NCBI RefSeq assembly: GCF_004193775.1
Contig: NC_041006.1
Location: forward strand, 26,596,163 to 26,660,162
Direction of reading: 5' to 3'
Origin: Glycine soja
Lineage: Eukaryota > Streptophyta > Magnoliopsida > Fabales > Fabaceae
DNA length: 64,000 nt
Both the position numbers and the translations under genes were made by a program. The number at the start of each line of letters is the position of its first letter. Positions within the stretch are counted from its first letter, which is position 1. Below the pieces are notes generated by a model. The model ran no database searches. It was given only the letters and a program-made list of their open reading frames with translations, and was not told where the DNA came from. Below are positions 24,298-36,090 of the stretch, in pieces.

Positions 24298-26062
24298 TGT
24301 CATACCCTAATTTCGTCCGGGGACCATCTGTTTGTTTGGATGCGACCCTCGTTTGACCACTTCGAGGTACTTGGCACCCATTGTTAGGCAATCTGTGAAG
24401 TTCCGTAACATGCCGAAAGTCAAAAGAAAGCATTGTTGCGAAATCCGTGATGTTCCGTAACACTCCGGAAGCAAAAGAAGGGATGATTGCGTAATTCGTA
24501 AGGTTTCGTGACATTACAGAAAGACAACAAGTATCATTATGTAATTCATAAAGTTCCGTAACGTTACGGAAAAAGAATCAGCTAAAAAAAAGGCAGAGGG
24601 TGTATTTAGTAAACAAGGGGGTGCAAATAGCAACCAGGCCCACTTGGGCCTTCAAGGAAGTTCCCCCAGAAGACGGTGCCTTTTGGAGGAAGCAACCTAG
24701 CTCGCCTGGGCGAGCTGGGTGGCAAGCTCCTCCCTCTTTTCCTATAAATAAGGGGAGGAGGGAAGAACAAAAATGTTCAACCCTCCTGGTATCTGAGAAT
24801 CACTTAAAATTAGTGAGAAAAATTGTTTCCGTGAAGAAAATCTAAGCCGAGGCGCTTTCGTAACACTTCTAAGACGTTTCCATGAGTGATTTCGCGAAGA
24901 TTTTCCGCCGCTCTTCGTCGTTCTTCGTTCGTTCTTCGTCGTTCTTCGGTCTTCAACCGGTAAGTTCTCGAAATCGAACTTTTCAATTCATTCTATGTAC
25001 CCTTAGTGGTCCCCACTTGCTTCGCATGCTTTTATTTTTATTTCATTTACTTTTCGTACCCCCTTTTGGCGTGCTTTAGTCATTTATTTAAGTCATTTTC
25101 TCGCCTAATCAAAAATAAAATAAATTTCCACCGATCATTCATATTGTGACATCTTTTAATTTCTGTTAAAATGAAATCTGACCGTTCGGTCATGCCGTAT
25201 CCATGTTTAAAACCAGAAAGAGGCAAAATAATAATATAATAATCAAAAAATATCTTTTAGTAAAATAATAATAAAAAAAATCAATCGGATGTTTTTCTTT
25301 GGGATTTTTCTTTTTTAATCGAATTGACTAATAACCAAAGTGAAACTAAGGCTAAAATCAATTCATAAATCAAACTTTTGTCATCACCTAAAAAATCCAT
25401 TTTTAAGGTCCAACGCCTTAAAATGGTCTTTTCCGCTTTTATTGGTTAAACGTAGATTTCTAAAAAAGCTTAAAATCAACACGTAGCTTTATTACCTATT
25501 TTCAAAAATAACAAGAGATCATTAATGGTCCAATGCCTTAATGTTTTCTCTCCTTTCAAAAAGAATCGAAAGATTGTTTAATGGTCCAACGCCTTAAATG
25601 ACCTTTCATTCAATAAAAACATATTTTGCAAAAAAGGATAAAAACAAATTAACCACCGTTTGGTTCTCAAAGAACTACGTAGGTCTGATTTCCTTATCAC
25701 AATTGAGGAATACGTAGGAGCAAGGGAAACACCCTCGTTGACCACAAAAAGATAAAAATATGTAAAGGCATAAAAAGACATAGGAACATAAAAAAAGGGA
25801 AAATAACATAAATTGAAGTCATATTTGCACATTTGATTAAAGGTTGTCGTTTCTTGCGACGAACATGTGGGGTGCTAATACCTTCCCCGTGCGTAAATAC
25901 AACTCTCGAACCTTTCACTTGAAGTTCATAGACCACGTCTTTTCCGGTTTTTTCGACATTTTCCTCAAATAAACGTTGGTGGCGACTCCGCGCGTATTCC
26001 TTTCTTGGAAGACGCACCCGCGAGTCACACGTCGCCCTCCCGCCAAAGGGAAGGTTGCGACA
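24298..26062 (+). repeat. 3' LTR of the Ogre-like element
   Basis: It starts tgtcataccctaattt and ends ttgcgaca. It is collinear with the 5' LTR, with scattered substitutions and a small duplication around 24908-24945 (repeated ttcgtcgttcttcg) absent from the 5' copy. The palindrome at 24699-24716 and TATA box at 24743-24749 are preserved. Confidence 0.92.
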
Positions 26063-26084
26063 ACCTTCATTCTTCTAAAAAAAA
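26063..26084 (+). mobile_element. 3' tail of the interrupted LINE
   Basis: The first five bases are the right TSD of the Ogre-like element. The rest, ttcattcttct followed by A8 at 26077-26084, fits the end of a LINE 3' untranslated region. Rejoining across the Ogre insertion puts the A-run about 25 bases after the LINE stop codon. Confidence 0.5.
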
Positions 26085-26242
26085 CCATCAAAGACTATTT
26101 TGTTGAAATAACATTTTTTTATGAGAATACTTAATCTTTTATACTTCATTCACCTTATTGTCATTCCTTTCTCATCAAAATAATAACCATAAAAAATGAA
26201 TTAAGTTTCCAAACTTAGAAATTTTTCATAACAGAGATAACA
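26085..26242 (-). repeat. 3' LTR remnant of element 2 with adjacent polypurine tract
   Basis: Read on the minus strand it starts tgttatctctgttatg, identical over 16 bases to the 5' LTR of element 1 at 35112. On its internal side, 26243-26258 (gatgccctccaaaaat) is the reverse complement of a polypurine-like tract, and the flanking text aligns with the sequence next to element 1's 3' LTR. The outer part of this LTR is cut off by the LINE tail. Confidence 0.6.
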
Positions 26243-26685
26243 GATGCCCTCCAAAAATATTGTGTTCGAGTATTTGCTTTTGAGAACATACTATTTTTGT
26301 TCTACAAGTTTTAAAGAAACTCATGTCATTTCTCAGATGACAACATTCATAAGTATTAATATGTTGGAGCACACATTTTATCATGCAACAGATTTCATGT
26401 TTCCCAAAACACCTATGATTACCTCTACTAGCCTATAATTGCCTATCTCCATTGATCAAATCAGTTTCTATCTTACTTTTCATTTGATTTTAAATTTAAT
26501 TAAATAAATTTCAAATTATCTTTAAACTAGTCTATAAGTGCTAACCACTCACTTTAACTCTCCACTCTTTTTCTCTTCTGTGATCCCTAGCTTTGTAATT
26601 ACTATTCATCTTCCCTTTCATTCTCCTCGCCATTGCTTGCTTTGCTACAGAGAAAATTTCTTTTTTTTCATCTTCTTCCTACTTA
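26243..26685 (+). other. Upstream region of the antisense PMD gene in element 2
   Basis: The first part aligns with the matching spacer of element 1 (ttttgagaac..actatttttgt motif). A weak TATA-like ctataagt lies at 26532-26539, about 150 bases before the ATG. No ORF of note was found. Confidence 0.4.
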
Positions 26686-28390
26686 ATGGCATCCTCTTAT
26701 CAACAAAACCCTTCAACAGAGCAACAAGAAACTTCCACCAACACTAATAGAAGTATTCAACCTCCAACGTCTTTTGTGACGATGCAGAGGGAAATGGGTT
26801 TTGACTTAATCCTTATTCCTAGACATAAAGAAGAATGTAGGAAAGTGTGAGAAACACAAATACTAATCCTATTTTCTCTTAACAACAAAAAAAAATTGTT
26901 TTGTAGGTCACTACCATCCCCAAGTAGATTCGGAAGCCGTTAAGAATTGGTTTCCCACACATGATGACGAGTACCCCATGATCCATAGAGTCTATTAGGA
27001 GTGACTTTTTGAAAAGAAAATTGGAATTTTAAGAGCCTCTCCTCTAAAAGATAGAAAGACTTATTTTACATGGTTGAAATGTTTACAAGCATAGAAAGGA
27101 CAACATTAGAAAAACAGGCATTTATGACATGATTCAATTAAGTATGTTGTAGTTAGCTTGGATATGTCTATGTTGATGGCTTTGTTTTTATTTGGAATCA
27201 AAGTCTACATGCTTTGGAGCTTCCATGTGGTTCAATCTCACCAACTTTAATGAATATTACCATGATTACTGGTCTCAAACCCTTAAGGGAAACTTATGCT
27301 CTAGGTTTATTTGATAATCAAATCAAAAGAAGTGAAGTCAATATTGATTGGAGTGCCAAGTCTTCTGGTGGATTTAACGAAAAGAATGCTAAAGAGACTA
27401 GAGAAGTGTCTGACAAAGAACACAATGTTTTTCTAATGTATAAAGTTTATTTACATTTGCTTTGCACTCAATCCCTTCCTATTCCAATATACTAGTATAA
27501 GTTAGCATAAGCCCTTCATTTTGGAGAAGAAATTTGTCTTAGTAAATTTCTTTTGACTTTAATTTTCAAAGTAATGGATGAGGACATCAAATCCTGGGAA
27601 GATGAAGCATATAGTTGGCCCTTTGTGGCTTGTTCAACCTTGGTTAAATGCAATTTTAGCAAATCATAAAACTTTCAAAAGAGATATCCTATATGACATC
27701 GAACTCAAGATTGAAGGAGCTCAATTGACTTTCATAACACCCAACAAGGAAATTTGTACTTATGAATGTTATAACAAGTACATTAAGGCCTTTTTTCATT
27801 TTGAGCATTTTAATAATGACTTAGATCCATTTTTGAATTCTCAATTGAGTAGAACATCATGGCTAAAACAGAGATTTCCATGAGAAACTCCTGGTCAAGA
27901 ATAAGAACTAGTTGAAAAATGAAGTGCTTTCTTTACCTGGTATATAAAATTTTGTTAGGATTATTCCAAAGGATATTTGATTCTATCCTTATCAACCTCA
28001 AATTTTTGCAAGGCATATAGGACTTTGTCAACTACCCCCGTGCCAATGTATCAAAAGAAGACATTCCCTTATCAAATTTGTAGTGCTGAAAGTCCGATCT
28101 TGGAGTCACCGAAAAGGGAACTCCAAAAGTGAAGCTTCAATTTCAACCATCCTCTTTTGAGAATTGTTTCCTAAGCACCAAAGATTTTCATCTATGGTGG
28201 AAAAAAATATTATTCTCAAAGACCTATTTCTATTCTTTCTTGCTTAGAGAAATTAATCAAGTATCATGGTTTTGTGTACAAAAGGAGAAAAGTAAACACA
28301 AGCTCACTCTCAAAATTAAAAAATTCAAAAAATTTATTGTATATGTTATCATCCAACTCGTCCTATAGCTATCTTTCGAGAAACAATTTT

Positions 28391-29643
28391 TGAAATAACA
28401 ACAATCACACTAGAAATGGGGGTGTTGAATAGTGTGTTTATCAAAGATAATAACTTTTTGTAACTTTTAGAACAAATATAGACATAAATGTATATGTATG
28501 GAAAGTCGTTCACTGAATAGAAAACAAGTTTTAATAAAGACAAGTTTGATTGTTAAGTAACTTAATAAGAAATAGTCTTCAAAATAGTTTTCCAAATAAA
28601 TACTTGGTATTAAAGAAGTGAAAAAGAGTGCTAATAGAATTATTAATAAACTGTTAAGGAGAGAAGTAGAAACACTTAGTTTATATTGGTTCACTCAACT
28701 TGAGTTACGTCTAGTTCTCCTTTACTCAATAGTAAAGGGTTCCGCTAATCAAAATTTTATTACAGGACAAGTATTTTGACCTGCCACTCTTGGTTGTACA
28801 AGTATTTTTAATACCACTTCTGACATTATCTCAAACTCCTTCTGAATCTAAGAAACCCAAGTATTGTTTAACACTAAACCACTCCTAGCTTTCATAAATA
28901 GTAGTTTGAATGAATACAAGTATTTAATAACACTCAACGAGTGAATAAACAATAAAGCTCAAATACAAGATAACTTTCATTAGAAAGGATAAACAAATGA
29001 AAGCTTTAAATCAGTTGTCTAGTGATTTTAGCAGAGTTTTTCTTCAGAGATATTCTCATTTTCTTGTAATGATTCTCCATACACTTTTTTTTCGTAGAGA
29101 CTTCCTTTTATAGACTTTGGTAAAAAATTTGTTATGGGATAAGTGTTGATTCCTTGAAAAGACCGTTGCCTCACACTGGGAGATAAGACTACGTGTTATG
29201 GTCTGATTTGCAAGGAAATGAGCGATAGTACAAACAGTGCCATATGCTCGTTGTCCTCAACGAAATCGAACTCAGAGGAATATTTTGTGAATACCTTCTC
29301 TTCTCTTATATTCTATTCTTTCCTTAAATTCAAATGTTAGCAATTCAAAATAAAGAGAGGCAAAATGAATTTGTATAAGATAGAACATGTGTACTTTCCT
29401 TTTCCGGCTATCACAAACATTATGAGTGGACCCTTTTTGGTTTGAACATGTTGGATGCTAGCTAAATAATAAACAAAGTATTTTCTCTTGGAGTGAGGAT
29501 GATACATGCAGATTATAGCTAAATCCTCTAACACGTTGATCCTGTCCACTTGTCAAAAACTCATTAGAACATCAATAATTTATACTTATTGTTATTCATC
29601 AAAATTCAAGATAGATGAGAAGAGTGGTCGTACGGTCCTAACA
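28391..29643 (-). repeat. Solo copia-type LTR in the PMD coding region
   Basis: It begins tgaaataaca and ends gtcctaaca. The flanks are atttt (28386-28390) and ttttt (29644-29648), a near-match TSD. The host reading continues from YHPTRPIAIF on the left to FALREKIEKN on the right, as seen by comparison with the uninterrupted copy (YHPNRPVATHEEVVFAFREKIEKN) in element 1. On the minus strand there is a TATA-like ctataaaagg near 29105-29114 and an 'accaatata' leader motif near 28684-28692. No internal coding region remains, so this is a solo LTR. Confidence 0.75.
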
Positions 29644-31447
29644 TTTTTCGCTCTTAGGGAAAAGATAGAGAAAAACATATCAAATGGTAGAGTAATAGAT
29701 TCTAAGGGAAATACCAAATTTTCTTCGAAATCCATCCTAGGTTCAAGAACTTCTTCCTTTCTCTGCTATTTATAGACTTGAAAATGTTCCCCTTACTCAA
29801 AGAGCTACTTTTGCGAAAATTTACCTTGGCGACTATCAAAAATACCCCAGAACTATCATTCCTAAGGAATGAGTGGATTGTGAAATGATAGCACTAGATG
29901 GTAAATTTCTTTTATTGAAACTATATTTATTTTTTATGAACCCTAACTACAAATTTTGAATGTGTTTCATTTATTTTCAGCAATTCCCATTAAGATTCCT
30001 CATCAAGGGGAAACAGAGAATTGGGAAGAAGATGATGAGATAGGAACTTTCAAAAAGACTTCTCAAAAGAGGAAAACTCATTCCTCTATTAGTACTAGAA
30101 ACAAGGTATTTCGAAATTTTAGGTCGTACTTGGTTTCACCATTTTCTATTTTCATTTTCAAAGAAAACAAAAAATGCATTAGAAAATGTGTTTGTTTTAA
30201 AAATTTTAATTTTTTTTAGAGAAAACACTCTCAAAAAAAGGCTGAAAACTGAACACAAGGATTTGTCATTTTCAGCGTTTTCTCTAAAACTAAAACTACG
30301 GTGGCATGAATCATAATTATAACCAACTTCGTTTCCAACCTTCTCCACCCATCCTTCCTCTACCTTCTTCTCCTTCAACCTTCATTTCCTAAAGCCACCA
30401 CCACACACCACCACCTACCTCCAAACTCCATCATCAATGCATCAAACGACCACCACCCACACCTTCAAACACCACACCATAATCCAAACCCACTGCACCG
30501 CCCTGTCCTCCATAACCACTAGTGCAAACTCCGGTGACCCAACCTCCACCGTCAAAACACCACAAGTTGCTACCTATCACACCAAAGCTCAACCACATGC
30601 CGTTATTCATCACAACTGTGACCCAACCTTCAAAGATTTTGTTCCCTTTTAGGTAGGTTTCATCATGCCCTAATCCGATTGTGGTGGAAAGGTTCAACAC
30701 TGGGAAAGGGGAGGTTTGATGACATGGTGGAGGGTGGTTATGATGTTGTGCATTAGGGTTCAAAAAGGTTTTTGTTTTTGATAAGGTGTTTGTTGAAATG
30801 CCTCAACCAGATCTTCAATATTATCATATTTTGAAAATAGAAAATAACAATGTGGAAGCAATGCCTTCCAGGATTATTTTGATGATGCCAAAGAATCAAG
30901 AGTTAAACAAGTTTCAAGAATCAAGATTCAAGATTCAAGAATAATCAAGATCAAGATTCAAGTAAAGAATCAAGACTCAAGATTCAAGAATCAAGAGAAG
31001 ACTCAATCAAGATAAGTATTAAAAGAATTTTTTCAAAACATTGAATAGCACAAGAATTTTTCAAAAAGAAAAATCTTTTACCAAAGAGTTTTACTCTCTG
31101 GTAATCGATTACCAGAAGGCAGTCATCGATTACCAGTAGCCAGCATTCTTTTCAAAACTGATTTACAAAGCTATTATCGATTACCATAATCATGTAATTG
31201 ATTACCAATATTCTAAAACGTTAGATTTCAAATTTCAAGAGTCACAACTTGTGATAAAACATTTTAAAATCATTTCAAACTTGTGTAATCGATTACACAA
31301 TACTTGTAATCGATTACCAGTGTTTCTAAATATTTTTATTTTTCAAATTTAAACATGAAGAGTCACATCTGTTGATGTGTAATCGATTACACTATGATGG
31401 TAATCGATTACCAGTGACTGATTTCGAAAAATAAATTACCAAAAGTC

Positions 31448-31615
31448 ATAATTCTTAAAGTGACTTGTTTCTGAAGAGTTTTTCCAAAGTCACAACCTTT
31501 AAGTAACTAGTTTTCAAAAGAGTCACAACTTTTAAAGTGACTAGTTTTCAAAAGAGTCACAACTTTTAAAAAGTGACTAGTTTTAAACAAATTTCCAAGA
31601 GTCACAAACTTTAAC
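31448..31615 (+). repeat. Tandem ~37-bp repeats upstream of the solo-LTR TATA box
   Basis: Three to four copies of 'gagtcacaacttttaaagtg' plus 'actagttttcaaaa' run up to the TATA box at 31633. Each has a short dyad, agtcac versus gtgact. Position suggests repeated promoter elements. Confidence 0.7.
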
Positions 31616-31794
31616 TTGAGTCATCAAATGATTATAAATATGTGACCATAGCACAAATTTCAAAAGACTGATTCCTTTCATGCATAACAGATTTCCTTCA
31701 TCTTTCTAAAACGTTTTTGTTCAATACTTTCTCTTTCAAGAAAAGTTCATTGACCAAAAAACTTGTGCTATTCTTCTTCTTCATTTCTTCTCTC

Positions 31795-32240
31795 TTGTCA
31801 AAAGATTCAAAGGACTAACCGCCTGAGAATTCTTTTGTTTCTTCCCTTCTCCCTCTTGACAAAAGATTTCAAAGGACTAACCGTCTGAGATATCTTCTGT
31901 TTCTTACAAAAGATTTCAAAGGACCAACCGCCTGAGATATCTTTTTCCCTTTCCCTTTAAACAAAAGATTTCAAAGAACTAACCGCCTGAGATATCTTTT
32001 GTTTCCCCTTACAAAGATTCAAGGGACTAACTGCCTAAGAATTCTTTGTCTTAACACAATGGAGCGTACATCCTTTGTGCTACAGCTAGAGCGTACATCT
32101 ACTTGGGTTGTGATACTGAGAACAAGAGAGGGTACATCTCTTGTGGATCAGTTCAAGTGGAGCATACATCCACTTGGTGGTTCAAAGAGAACAAGGGAGG
32201 GTACATCCCTTGTGGATCTTTTCTTGTAAAGGTTTTTACA
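31795..32240 (+). repeat. Tandem repeats in the transcribed part of the solo LTR
   Basis: Five copies of a 45-62 bp unit centred on 'ttcaaaggactaaccgcctg' start near 31800, 31862, 31907, 31965 and 32018. They are followed by a second repeat family (32058-32225) built on 'gtacatc...ttgtggatc'. Both lie downstream of the TATA box, so they would be in the RNA leader/U5. Confidence 0.75.
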
Positions 32241-34839
32241 ACGTTATTGGAAATCTCAAGAACCGGTGGTTGCTTGGGGACTGGATGTAGGCACGGGTTG
32301 TTGCCGAACCAGTATAAATCTTGTCTTTGTCTTCTTTTTCTCTACACTTTTTACTTTTCCACTGTGTACTTTTATTTCCACTTTACTTTTGTCTAAATTA
32401 TTGTTTTTGTTCTTTACTTTCTCATAACTTAGTAGTAAAGCCTAATTGAATCTAGTAACATTAAGAAGGATAAATTTTTAATTAGTCAAGACACGTTCAT
32501 AATTAATTCAACCCCCCTCCCTTCTTAATTATTCTGAGGCTACTTGATCCAACAAACAAGTCAAAACAAACATGTTTTCTAAATCTAAAAAATTTGAAAA
32601 TTTGAAAATTGTTTTCATAATGAAAATAGAAAACAAGGACTTAAACCAAGCGCCACCTTGTTTTCCTTGTTTTTGTCTTCGATGGGACTTTCCTAATAAC
32701 TAATGTATGTTTTCAATAGGGATCTAAGACAAATGCTAGTGATAAAAATGATGATAAAATCAAACTTCCACCAAAACTTCCCAAAAATAAAGATCATATA
32801 GAGGTTAGTTTATCACATATTCTTACTAATTTTTCGATATTTATTCTTTCTGTATATATTCTTCACTTATTCTTTTACTAGTTTTCTAGTCAAAAGGTAA
32901 CCAAAGAAAAAGATGAGATACCAATCAATTCCTCTTTTAAATAGAATCCTTCAATGAAGCCAAAGAAAAAGGTATCTTACCTTAAAGTTTCTTTATTTAA
33001 TTATTGAATATTTTTGTATAAATTTATAAATATTATAATAAAATACATCTTTATTTCTTCAAAAAATGAAACATACTATTTTCAAGAAACTTTAGGAAGG
33101 ATTTGCTCTACCCATTCTAAATGTAGAGAACTGATTGAGACACACCTTTGAAATGGCATATTGAGAGATAAGTCTTGGCTATCTTGCTTGAAGGATGTAA
33201 ATGTGGTGGATCTTTCTTCTTCACAAGGCCCTTCCAATCCAGCATACGATAAGGTATTTTCACTTGAATATTCTTAAATCTTTATTCCAACAAATTTTGA
33301 TATTGACTCTAATTCTTGTCTTATAATAGAATGAAGAAACTCATGACACTCTTGTTAGCTTAAATGCTAAAAGTGTCAATAAAGACAAGAATGGTAAGTG
33401 TTATAGTTACCTTATTCAATTTTTCTCCTTAGAATATTTCTACATTTCTAATTTTCTATTATTAGTTTTAGATTCAGAACTCTCCATCTCGACACCAGAC
33501 GCAAGAAAAGCAACTTAAAGGATAGATGAAAAGGACAAGGATGAAGTTCAGAGTCGAAGCAAATAATTTCCATTGAAACAACCATCTCATCAAGAACCTT
33601 TTGTTGAAGAAAATTTCATGAATATCAAGTCTAACACCAATGATCCTTGTAGTCCACTTATCGAAAAAGAAAAACAATTTGAAGCTGCTTACCAAGAAGA
33701 GAAATTACCAATGGTGGATGATCTTGCAATAATCATCCCTAAACCTCATATTAATGACATTCCTTAATCCTTTTATAATTTCAACCATTCCATTGTTGAA
33801 TCAGATAAAAGTATAAACTATCCTTCAAAATTTAAAAAAAAAATTGATTTTCTTTATAAACTATCTTTATCTTCATCAGAAATTAAAGAACCCATTGTTG
33901 TCAATCAAGCAAACTTGTCTATGGGGGTAGTGGTTGCCACTTCAATTGCCTTGCAACAATATGCAAAACCCCCAAGTTTACCTCTTGATGTTGTCCAATA
34001 TAATGCAAATCATATTGATGTTGATCCTTTCTCCTTCATTGATGTTTGATCCTCAACTTCAATGTCATCAAAAGCTTTTGAAGTGAGTCATAATAGACCT
34101 TTTACACATTTTGAGGTAGCTATGAATCATTATAGGAAGCTTGCTATTGATAAGAATTTGGAGGAATCTTTAGCTCATCTTGATTACAAAGAAAAACTTC
34201 AACAATTAGTAAATGAAGTCTTCAAATTCAATGACTTGGTGGTTGATGAGCTTCGTGAAGAAATGGAGTCATTCCTTAACCCTTTCAACAATGCTTACGA
34301 GGCTCATCAACTTTGTAACCAACATGCTTATGATATTGCTGAGATTGAATCTTCAACAAAGCAAGGCAGGACCAAACTTATTCAAGCTTGAGAAGGATTT
34401 CAAAAGGCAAAGGAAAACATAATGTTGATACAAGGTCTTATCGAGAAGGTTTAAAAATCTGAATAGGATTTGGTCAAGAAAGAAGAGGAACTTTTGGCAA
34501 AACTTAAACCAATCCAAGACAAACTCAAAGGTGTTTGAGAGAAATTGGTTGAGCTTCAAAAAAATAAAGAGACCATTGAACAAAACAATGATTTTCTTTA
34601 TTCCTCAACTCGCCAAATTGTGCAAGAACTAAAAGGTCAACTTGAGTATGCTCAAAAAGAATCTATCAATGCACTATTCACATGGATCAAGACCTTCAAT
34701 GATATGAGGAGGAGCCCCTATGTCAAATCTGCAAACTCTTCTTTAGCTTTGGACTTTTAGTAAGATTAATATTTATTTTCAATTTATTTGGAATAATTTT
34801 ATTTATGTAATTTTCTTTTTGAACATCTACACTCTTTAA

Positions 34840-35106
34840 TTTCGAAGTTATGAGAATTTTTATTTTATTTATTTTTGGTTTAAAATTTTTTAGATATTTT
34901 TCTATATCGAACCAATATAACTATTAGTATTTATTTCATGAATTGTATAAGTGTTTCTTGAAAAAGAACTTTTTGATTACATAAGGTCCATCTCAATTTG
35001 GTGATCACTTAACATATACCTTAGATTTTTATTAATCCATGGGTAATATTACTTTCCAAATCAAATCTCCAACTCGAAAATATTTTTCTTTTAACCTTTT
35101 TATTAT
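34840..35106 (-). pseudogene. Integrase C-terminus of element 2
   Basis: On the minus strand from 35106 downwards the translation includes KRLKEKYFRVGDLVWKVILP and then NXDGPYVIKK-type text, the conserved C-terminal region of Ty3 integrases. It continues the integrase that stops at 45104 on the other side of element 1. Two adjacent stops after ILPMD show decay. Confidence 0.7.
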
Positions 35107-35111
35107 AATGT

Positions 35112-35999
35112 TGTTATCTCTGTTATGTAAAATTTGATTAAGTTATGGAAATCTAATTTAGATATACTTGGCTTGACATGCATAGAAGAATCCCTTTAAA
35201 AGCTATTAGAATATGGGCAAAAGTTCAAGAAACTTTATTGTGTAATTGAAAGGAGTTATTTCAATTGGGATTGCTAATTTGGATATTTTCATTCATGCAT
35301 ATGATTGGAAAGCACTGGATAGCAAAGTTTTTTTCGATAAATAGAAGTACAAGTTGACACGGTTACGGAGAAGTTATACAAAGATAGTTACTAGTATTAG
35401 ATCAATGTATTTATGAATATCATTATACACATGTCAAAATCATATAATTCAACTGTTAGTATTAGAAGTCTATAAATAAAATTGTTAACTGCCAATTTTT
35501 GAGGGCTTGAAACACAATCACTTAATTCATCAAACACCAACAACGCCTATCATCGAAAATTGGCTAAAGGTTAAATAGGCCATCATGTATATATTCAATT
35601 CCCATCTTTTATGAATTTATGTCTGTTTATTTTACTACATATTTCTAAATCCTTTACTCTTTCCTATCTCCATTTATTCTCAAAACTTTACTTTTTCAAT
35701 CCCTACTTCTTATTATAATCGAAATCATTTAAAAACTAATCATTAAATCGAATACACTTTTATCAAATGGATATATTATCGAAGTTATAATTGTAGTTTG
35801 CATTAAATATTAAAACAATTCTCTAATAAGTAGAAATCTATGAACTTGCTTATTTAACCAAAAAGAACTCATAATTGAAAATGGATTCTATGTCTTATCT
35901 TTAAACATTTATTTGTTAATAGAATCATTTAGAGAAAATTCCTTTGTATTTTAAAAATATTTTCCTTTCGATGAATAGATACAATTGTCACGACTCATA
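35112..35999 (+). repeat. 5' LTR of element 1
   Basis: It begins tgttatctctgttatg and is collinear with 44211-45098. The right edge was set where similarity with the 3' copy ends (cata versus aaca), which also gives matching flanks. Many of the differences are C/T or G/A changes, as expected for decayed methylated cytosines. Confidence 0.82.
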
Positions 36000-36002
36000 A
36001 AT

Positions 36003-36020
36003 TGGCACGCCCGATGGGAC
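36003..36020 (+). other. Primer-binding site of element 1
   Basis: tggcacgcccgatgggac, three bases after the LTR, is close to the primer-binding sequence seen in many plant Ty3 elements. Confidence 0.75.
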
Positions 36021-36090
36021 TAGTTTGCCATAAAATTTGATCTTAAGAACAAGTCTTAATGATAATTGTATATTTTTAAGAACTGGTAGA

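Larger units (their letters stand above)
7170..26062 (+). mobile_element. Tat/Ogre-like Ty3/gypsy LTR retrotransposon, full length but defective
   Basis: Two direct LTRs (7170-8908 and 24298-26062) both begin tgtcataccctaat and end ttgcgaca. The flanks are acgtt (7165-7169) and acctt (26063-26067), a 5-bp TSD with one change. Large size (18.9 kb), an ORF before gag, an intron-like gap between protease and RT, two RNase H domains, and a long 3' region with an extra ORF and tandem repeats together point to the Tat/Ogre lineage. It interrupts the LINE 3' end, so it is younger than the LINE. By eye the LTRs differ at about 15 of the first 190 bases and less afterwards, so it is not recent. Every ORF carries stops or frameshifts. 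Confidence 0.9.
30851..32554 (+). repeat. Solo SIRE-like copia LTR
   Basis: It begins tgtggaagcaatgcc and ends gatccaaca; both flanks are aacaa (30846-30850 and 32555-32559), a perfect 5-bp TSD. U3 carries the palindrome gtaatcgattac at 31101-31112, 31284-31295, 31306-31317, 31379-31390 and 31400-31411. The TATA box tataaat is at 31633-31639. No internal sequence is present. The 1704-bp length and motif set fit SIRE-type LTRs of soybean. Confidence 0.85.
30122..32657. mobile_element. Terminal-inverted-repeat DNA element in a PMD intron
   Basis: The ends are imperfect inverted repeats of about 45 bp: left ggtcgtacttggttt...ttttctattttcatttt, right the reverse complement of aaatagaaaac...aaaccaagcgccacc. 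The flanks are tta and ttg, compatible with a decayed 3-bp TSD as in PIF/Harbinger elements, but this is weak. Without the solo LTR inside it is about 830 bp and has no transposase, so it would be non-autonomous. The interior (30300-30800) is rich in ccacca and has no supported ORF. It is absent from the equivalent ~80-bp intron of element 1. Confidence 0.45.
26686..34760 (+). pseudogene. Plant mobile domain (PMD) gene carried antisense in element 2, with introns and insertions
   Basis: ATG 26686 opens MASSYQQNPSTEQQ. PMD signatures follow: DSEAVKNWFPTHDDEYP, ELPCGSISPTLMNITMITGL (27214-27273), then GPLWLVQPWLNAILANHK and ICTYECYNKYIKAFFHF. After the PMD come basic/acidic linker exons and a coiled-coil-like tail (34062-34760: EKLQQLVNEVFKFNDL, LVELQKNKETIEQNNDF). 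Introns are visible at about 29900-29980 (ends ttattttcag) and about 30106-32720 (gtatttcg to tttcaatag). Stops interrupt it in many places. Two solo LTRs and a TIR element lie inside. PMD proteins include the nuclear MAIN/MAIL family; transposon-borne copies are of unknown role. A second copy lies at 41430-43808. Confidence 0.75.

Noticed and set aside
28391..29643. Solo LTR as part of a native PMD exon
   Set aside because: The PMD copy in element 1 reads straight through this point without it.
30434..30763. 109-codon Gly-rich minus-strand reading and 71-codon plus-strand reading
   Set aside because: Low-complexity ccacca-rich DNA is open in several frames; no recognisable protein.
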